A stretch of DNA of 8,905 nucleotides from Pseudomonadota bacterium (GTDB lineage: Bacteria; Pseudomonadota; Alphaproteobacteria; Acetobacterales; Acetobacteraceae). The position numbers and the translations under genes are program-made. Below, piece by piece: positions 5,219-8,905 of this stretch. The DNA lies in contig JAJZVS010000150.1 of NCBI GenBank assembly GCA_021845555.1, forward strand, positions 1 through 8,905, in the 5' to 3' direction. Below the pieces are notes generated by a model. The model had not been told where the DNA came from, searched no databases, and saw nothing but the letters and a program-made list of their open reading frames with translations. The stretch's first letter is position 1. The number at the start of each line of letters is the position of its first letter.

Positions 5219-6241
5219 CTACCCCGGCGTGGGCGCGTCCTGGCGCAGCAGCCCCTCGTGCTTCAACTCGGCCCATAGATCGGCCGGAATCTTCGCGCGG
5301 ACCAGATCCAGGTTGGCACCAAACTCGGCGGCCGAGCGCGGCCCCGGGATCACCGCGGCCACCAGCGGATGCGCCAGCGGGAAGCGCAATGCCGCCGCCG
5401 GCAGGGCCACGCCGTGCCGGTCGCAGACGGCCGCGATCCGGCGCACCCGCGCGATCACCTCGGCCGGCGCCGGGGCGTAGTTCCAGCTGTCGCGCCCGGC
5501 GAGGATGCCGGAATTCAGCGGGCCGCCCACCACGATCGAAGTGCCGCGCGCGGCGCACAGCGGGAACAGATCGTCGAGCGGGTCCTGTTCGAGCAGGGTG
5601 TAGCGCCCGGCCAGCAGGAACGCGTCCCACTCGCCCCAGCCCAGCGCCTCGATCAGCACGGCGGTCTCGTTTACACCGATACCGATGGCGCCCACCGTCC
5701 CGGCGCTTTTCAGCGCCGCCAGCGCCCGGTAGCCGCTCTCGCGCAGCACCTGCATGTGGGCCGCGGCCGCCTCCGCACCGTGCTGGTAAGCGCCGATGTC
5801 GTGCACATAGAGGATGTCGATCCGCGCCAGGCCCAGGCGCTGGAGGCTGTCCTCCACCGAGCGCCGGATGCCGTCGTAGGAGTAATCGTACACCACCTCG
5901 AACGGCAGCGGCGCGAGGCGGCCGTCCGGCGAGGGGCCGGACGTGCGCTTGGGGCGCAGCAGGCGCCCGACCTTGGTGGAGAGCACCCAGGTGTCGCGGT
6001 CCTCGTCGCGCAGCGCGTCGCCGACACTGTGCTCGGCCGCGCCGACGCCGTAGAACGGCGCGGTATCGAAATAGCGGACCCCGGCCTCCCAGGCGGCGCG
6101 CACCAGCGCTTCCCGCTCCGGGCGCGAGACCGGGATGCGGCTGCCGCCCATGGTGGCGGTGCCGAGGCCGAGTTCGCTGACCGCGATCGCGGTGCGGCCG
6201 AGGCGGCGGGTGGGCCAGACGGTGGGGCTGGTCGCGGACAT
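5219..6241 (-). CDS. Aldo/keto reductase (D-threo-aldose / pyridoxal dehydrogenase type)
   Basis: This is an NAD(P)-dependent oxidoreductase with a TIM-barrel fold, 340 residues. The catalytic tetrad is visible: Asp59 and Tyr64 in YFDTAPFYGVG, Lys90 in VLSTKVGR, and His147 in ILYVHDIG. The C-terminal region has the cofactor-binding stretch VIPGPRSAAEFGANL. The long segment after VGRLL and the motif YDYSYDGIRRSVEDSLQRLG resemble the D-threo-aldose 1-dehydrogenase / L-fucose dehydrogenase / pyridoxal 4-dehydrogenase subgroup; this placement is from memory, and the substrate is not determined. The ATG at 6241 is chosen because GGAGG lies 9 nt upstream. A longer reading from 6307 adds 22 residues unlike the family. 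It converges with hpnG and lies 243 bp downstream of topA on the same strand. Nothing links it directly to hopanoid synthesis. Confidence 0.92.
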   Translation of the reverse strand: MSATSPTVWPTRRLGRTAIAVSELGLGTATMGGSRIPVSRPEREALVRAAWEAGVRYFDTAPFYGVGAAEHSVGDALRDEDRDTWVLSTKVGRLLRPKRTSGPSPDGRLAPLPFEVVYDYSYDGIRRSVEDSLQRLGLARIDILYVHDIGAYQHGAEAAAAHMQVLRESGYRALAALKSAGTVGAIGIGVNETAVLIEALGWGEWDAFLLAGRYTLLEQDPLDDLFPLCAARGTSIVVGGPLNSGILAGRDSWNYAPAPAEVIARVRRIAAVCDRHGVALPAAALRFPLAHPLVAAVIPGPRSAAEFGANLDLVRAKIPADLWAELKHEGLLRQDAPTPG

Positions 6242-6303
6242 CGCGTGTTTCCTCCGGCGTGCGGCGGCAATGGTATCGGCGGGCGGCGGCGACGCGGCAA
6301 GCC

Positions 6304-6325
6304 CCAAGGGGGCTCCAAGGGGGCT
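6304..6325. repeat. 11-bp tandem duplication upstream of the reductase gene
   Basis: CCAAGGGGGCT occurs twice in direct succession (6304-6314 and 6315-6325), perfectly. Together with the preceding AAGCCCC (6299-6305) it can also form a short hairpin with GGGGCTT (6320-6326). It lies about 60 nt upstream of the reductase start, between that gene and the long palindrome. Confidence 0.75.
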
Positions 6326-6332
6326 TGATCCT

Positions 6333-6379
6333 CCGGCAGCTTTACCTCTCCCGCGATGCGGGAGAGGTAAAGCCGCCGG
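6333..6379. repeat. Long near-perfect palindrome between topA and the reductase gene
   Basis: GCTTTACCTCTCCCGC (6339-6354) and GCGGGAGAGGTAAAGC (6358-6373) form a perfect 16-bp stem with the 3-nt loop GAT. After one A/C mismatch the stem continues for 5 more pairs (6333-6337 with 6375-6379). There is no T-tract on either side, so a standard terminator is unlikely. Shape and location resemble REP-type dispersed palindromes. It could still end topA transcription or stabilise its 3' end. Confidence 0.8.
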
Positions 6380-6458
6380 GATGCCCGTCTGCTCAAGCGT
6401 CTTCGTAACCGGTCAGCCGTAGCGCACGCTCAGTTCAAGCGATTGCCCTCTCGCACGC

Positions 6459-6483
6459 CCGGCGCGCCAGCCGCAGGCGCCGG
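6459..6483 (-). terminator. Weak hairpin directly after the topA stop
   Basis: CCGGCGC (6459-6465) and GCGCCGG (6477-6483) pair perfectly over 7 bp with an 11-nt loop, starting one base after the topA stop codon. No T-tract follows on the minus strand. It could contribute to 3'-end formation together with the longer palindrome further down. The rest of the 6242-6484 gap shows no small gene and no promoter I would defend. Confidence 0.3.
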
Positions 6484-6484
6484 C

Positions 6485-8905
6485 CTAATCGGCGGCCGTC
6501 TTGGCCCTGGCGCCGCCGGTCTTGCGCGCCGCCGCCTTGCGCTTCGCCGCCGGCTTGGCTGCGGACTTGCCGGCGGACTTCCCCGCGGACTGGACTGCCG
6601 GCTTGGCCGCGGCGCGTTTCGGCGCGGCGGCCTTCTTGCGCGGCGCCGGGCCGGATGTGGCCTCCGCCGAGGCCGCGCCCTTCGCCGCGCGTTTGGCGCC
6701 GCCACCGGAAGCGCGCTTCGCCCCCGCCGCGGCCTTTTTCCCCGCCGCCCCGCGCGGCTTCAGCGCCTTGCCTTTTTCGGCCAGCAGCGCCACCGCCTCG
6801 GCCAGCGCGATGTCGTCCAGCGTGACCCCGCGCGGCAGGTTGGCCACCAGATTGCCGTGCTGCACGTACGGACCGAAGCGGCCCTTGCGCACCGTGATCG
6901 GCGCCCCGTCCTTCGGATGCGCGCCCAGGCTGCGCACGCTGGCCAGCTTCTTGGCCAGCAGGTCCACCGCCCGGTTCAGCCCGATCGCCAGCACGTCGTC
7001 ATCGCGATCGAGCGAGCCGTAGACCGCCCCCATCCGCACATAGGGGCCGAACCGGCCGATCCCCGCCTCGATCGGCTGCTTCGTCTCCGGATCGAGACCC
7101 ACCACCCGCGGCAGGCCGAGCAGCGCGACCGCCTGGTCGAGCGTGATCTGGTCCCCGTCCACCCCGCGCGGCAGCGAGGTGCGGCGCGGTTTCGGCGCCT
7201 TCTTGTCCTCGCTAGCCTCGCCCTGCTGGACATAGACGCCATACGGTCCACGGCGGACGGTGATCGCGTCGCCGGTTTCCGGATGCACCCCGAGCGTGCG
7301 CATCCCTTCCTTCAGCGTCTCCCCGCCCTCCCCACCGAGCTCCACCGCCAGGCGGCGGGTGTATTGGCAGGCCGGGTAGTTGGAACAGCCGATGAAACTG
7401 CCGTAGCGCCCGAGCTTCAGCCCCAGCCGCCCGGTGCCGCAGGCGGCGCAGACGCGCGGATCGGACCCGTCCTCACGCGCGGGGAAGAAATGCGGGCCGA
7501 GGTCCTGATCGAGCGCCGCGATCACGTCGCTGATCTTGAGGTCGCGGGTCTGCTCGACCGCCCTGGAGAAGGCGTCCCAGAAATCATGCATCACCGCGCG
7601 CCAGTCGGCAGTGCCCTCGGCGATGTCGTCGAGCTTCTCCTCCATCCCGGCGGTGAAGCCGGTTTCGACGTAATGCTCGAAGAAGCTCACCAGGAAGGCG
7701 GTGACCAGCCGGCCGCGGTCCTCGGGGATGAAGCGCCGCTTGTCGAGGCGGACGTAGTTCCGGTCCTGCAGCACGGTCAGGATCGAGGCATAGGTAGAGG
7801 GCCGGCCGATTCCGAGCTCCTCCATCTTCTTCACCAGGGAGGCTTCCGAATAGCGCGGCGGCGGCTGGGTGAAATGCTGGTTGGCGGTCACCTCGCCGCG
7901 CTTCAGCGGGTCGCGCTCGGCCATCGGCGGCAGCATCCGGCCTTCCTCGTCCTCGGCCGCGTCGTCCTGGTCTTCGCGATACAGCTTCAGGAACCCGTCG
8001 AAGGCGACGATCGAGCCGGTGGCGCGCAGCGTGACGCCCTTGCGGTCGGTCACCTCCACCATCACCTGGTCGAGCTCGGCCGAGGCCATCTGCGAGGCGA
8101 CCGCGCGCTTCCAGACCAGTTCATAGAGCCGGCGCTGGTCCGGCGTCAGGAAGCGGCCGACCGCGTCCGGCGCGCGCGCCACATCGGTCGGGCGGATCGC
8201 CTCGTGCGCTTCCTGCGCGTTCTTCGCCTTGGCGGTGTATTCGCGGGCGACGCCGGGCAGGTAGTCGGGACCGAAGGCATCGCGCACGTGGCCACGGATG
8301 GCGTCGATCGCCTCGCGCGCCATCTGCACGCCGTCGGTGCGCATATAAGTAATAAGGCCGGTGGTTTCCCCGTCCAGCTCCACACCTTCGTACAGCTGCT
8401 GCGCCACCCGCATGGTCTGCTGCGCGCCGAAGCCGAGCTTGCGCGAGGCCTCCTGCTGCAGGGTGGAAGTGGTGAAGGGGGCCGGCGGGTGGCGCTTGAC
8501 GCGCTTGCGTTCGACCGACCCCACCTCGAACGTGCCGGCTTCGACCGCGGCCTTGGCGCGCTGGGCCAAGGCTTCGGTGTTGAGGTCGAACTGGTCGAGC
8601 CGCTTGCCGTCCAGATGCGTGAGCCGGGCGGTGAACGGCGCACCGCCGGGGGTGAGGAAGACCGCTTCCACGGTCCAGTATTCGCGGGCCCGGAACGCCT
8701 CGATCTCGGCTTCCCGGTCGCAGATCAGGCGCAGCGCGACCGACTGCACGCGCCCGGCGCTGCGGCTGCCGGGCAGCTTGCGCCACAGCACCGGCGAGAG
8801 GGTGAACCCCACCAGGTAATCGAGCGCGCGGCGGGCGAGGTAGGCCTCGATCAGCGGCTGGTCGAGTTCGCGCGGCGCGGCGATGGCGGCGCGGATGGCA
8901 CCGCG
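6485..8905 (-). CDS. topA: DNA topoisomerase I (partial, N-terminus beyond right edge)
   Basis: This type IA enzyme relaxes negatively supercoiled DNA by transient single-strand cleavage through a 5'-phosphotyrosine. The visible 806 codons begin after most or all of the Toprim domain. ARRALDYLVGFTLSPVLWRK and SAGRVQSVALRLICDREAE open the visible part. PFTTSTLQQEA follows, then the active-site motif GLITYMRTDG, whose Tyr is encoded at 8345-8347. One four-cysteine zinc finger (CAAC...CSNYPAC) has Cys codons at 7448, 7439, 7385 and 7367. Three C-terminal topoisomerase repeats follow, each with a GPYGVYV- or GRFGPYV-type core. The last 95 or so residues are a low-complexity Lys/Ala/Arg tail resembling histone H1, which probably binds DNA. 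The open frame continues to the window edge, so the GTG at 8812 is not the start. Confidence 0.97.
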   Translation of the reverse strand, partial: RGAIRAAIAAPRELDQPLIEAYLARRALDYLVGFTLSPVLWRKLPGSRSAGRVQSVALRLICDREAEIEAFRAREYWTVEAVFLTPGGAPFTARLTHLDGKRLDQFDLNTEALAQRAKAAVEAGTFEVGSVERKRVKRHPPAPFTTSTLQQEASRKLGFGAQQTMRVAQQLYEGVELDGETTGLITYMRTDGVQMAREAIDAIRGHVRDAFGPDYLPGVAREYTAKAKNAQEAHEAIRPTDVARAPDAVGRFLTPDQRRLYELVWKRAVASQMASAELDQVMVEVTDRKGVTLRATGSIVAFDGFLKLYREDQDDAAEDEEGRMLPPMAERDPLKRGEVTANQHFTQPPPRYSEASLVKKMEELGIGRPSTYASILTVLQDRNYVRLDKRRFIPEDRGRLVTAFLVSFFEHYVETGFTAGMEEKLDDIAEGTADWRAVMHDFWDAFSRAVEQTRDLKISDVIAALDQDLGPHFFPAREDGSDPRVCAACGTGRLGLKLGRYGSFIGCSNYPACQYTRRLAVELGGEGGETLKEGMRTLGVHPETGDAITVRRGPYGVYVQQGEASEDKKAPKPRRTSLPRGVDGDQITLDQAVALLGLPRVVGLDPETKQPIEAGIGRFGPYVRMGAVYGSLDRDDDVLAIGLNRAVDLLAKKLASVRSLGAHPKDGAPITVRKGRFGPYVQHGNLVANLPRGVTLDDIALAEAVALLAEKGKALKPRGAAGKKAAAGAKRASGGGAKRAAKGAASAEATSGPAPRKKAAAPKRAAAKPAVQSAGKSAGKSAAKPAAKRKAAARKTGGARAKTAAD

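Noticed and set aside
5177..5278. A 33-residue plus-strand ORF whose ATG overlaps the hpnG stop (TAATG)
   Set aside because: Overlap of stop and start suggested coupling to an hpnH-like gene, but the peptide has no resemblance to HpnH, is short, and runs into the reductase gene antisense.
2481..5630. A 1049-codon open frame on the minus strand across shc, hpnG and the start of the reductase
   Set aside because: It is antisense to two clear genes, its translation is Arg/Gly/Pro/His-rich without a recognisable domain, and long stop-free antisense frames are expected in very GC-rich genes.
6333..6379. A canonical Rho-independent terminator
   Set aside because: The stem is strong, but neither strand has a T-tract after it; listed as a palindromic repeat instead.
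1..8905. CRISPR array, tRNA, rRNA, insertion sequence or phage genes
   Set aside because: No regularly spaced repeats, cloverleaf, rRNA-like sequence, transposase or integrase motif was seen on either strand.

Overview
This is a very GC-rich chromosomal window with the strong third-position GC bias of a high-GC alphaproteobacterium. An Acetobacteraceae/Rhodospirillales-type organism fits best. That placement is inferred from the hopanoid genes, from -10-like elements resembling the alphaproteobacterial housekeeping form GCTANAWC, and from the Lys/Ala-rich tail on topoisomerase I. No phage, transposase, plasmid, CRISPR, tRNA or rRNA signal was seen, and this is mostly conserved core genome.

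Layout, left to right. (1) Minus strand: the start of tsf (EF-Ts, cut by the left edge) and, upstream of it, rpsB (ribosomal protein S2), forming the classic rpsB-tsf pair. A 10-bp hairpin and a triple 14-bp repeat lie between them. (2) A 296-bp gene-free stretch (1418-1713) holds a promoter candidate for rpsB, a leader hairpin, a triplet of CTGAAA/TTTCAG half-sites and a long-loop inverted repeat just behind pcm. (3) Minus strand: pcm, protein-L-isoaspartate methyltransferase. (4) A 74-bp divergent gap, then on the plus strand shc (hpnF, squalene-hopene cyclase) and hpnG (hopanoid-associated phosphorylase), a two-gene operon with a 21-nt gap. Shc makes the hopene skeleton. HpnG acts later, removing adenine from adenosylhopane during side-chain elaboration. 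(5) Convergent with hpnG, on the minus strand, an aldo/keto reductase of the D-threo-aldose / pyridoxal dehydrogenase type. (6) A 243-bp gap with a near-perfect long palindrome and an 11-bp tandem duplication. (7) Minus strand: topA (DNA topoisomerase I), truncated at its 5' end by the right edge.

I did not find a convincing new multi-gene system. The signals most worth a second look are small and structural. They are palindromic DNA apparently inserted in frame in pcm and (as a possible remnant of the palindrome seen beside topA) in shc; a G8 tract in the same shc linker; a near-leaderless promoter for shc; rpsB ending in a repeat that puts TGA in all three frames; and a hopanoid pair separated from the other hpn genes.
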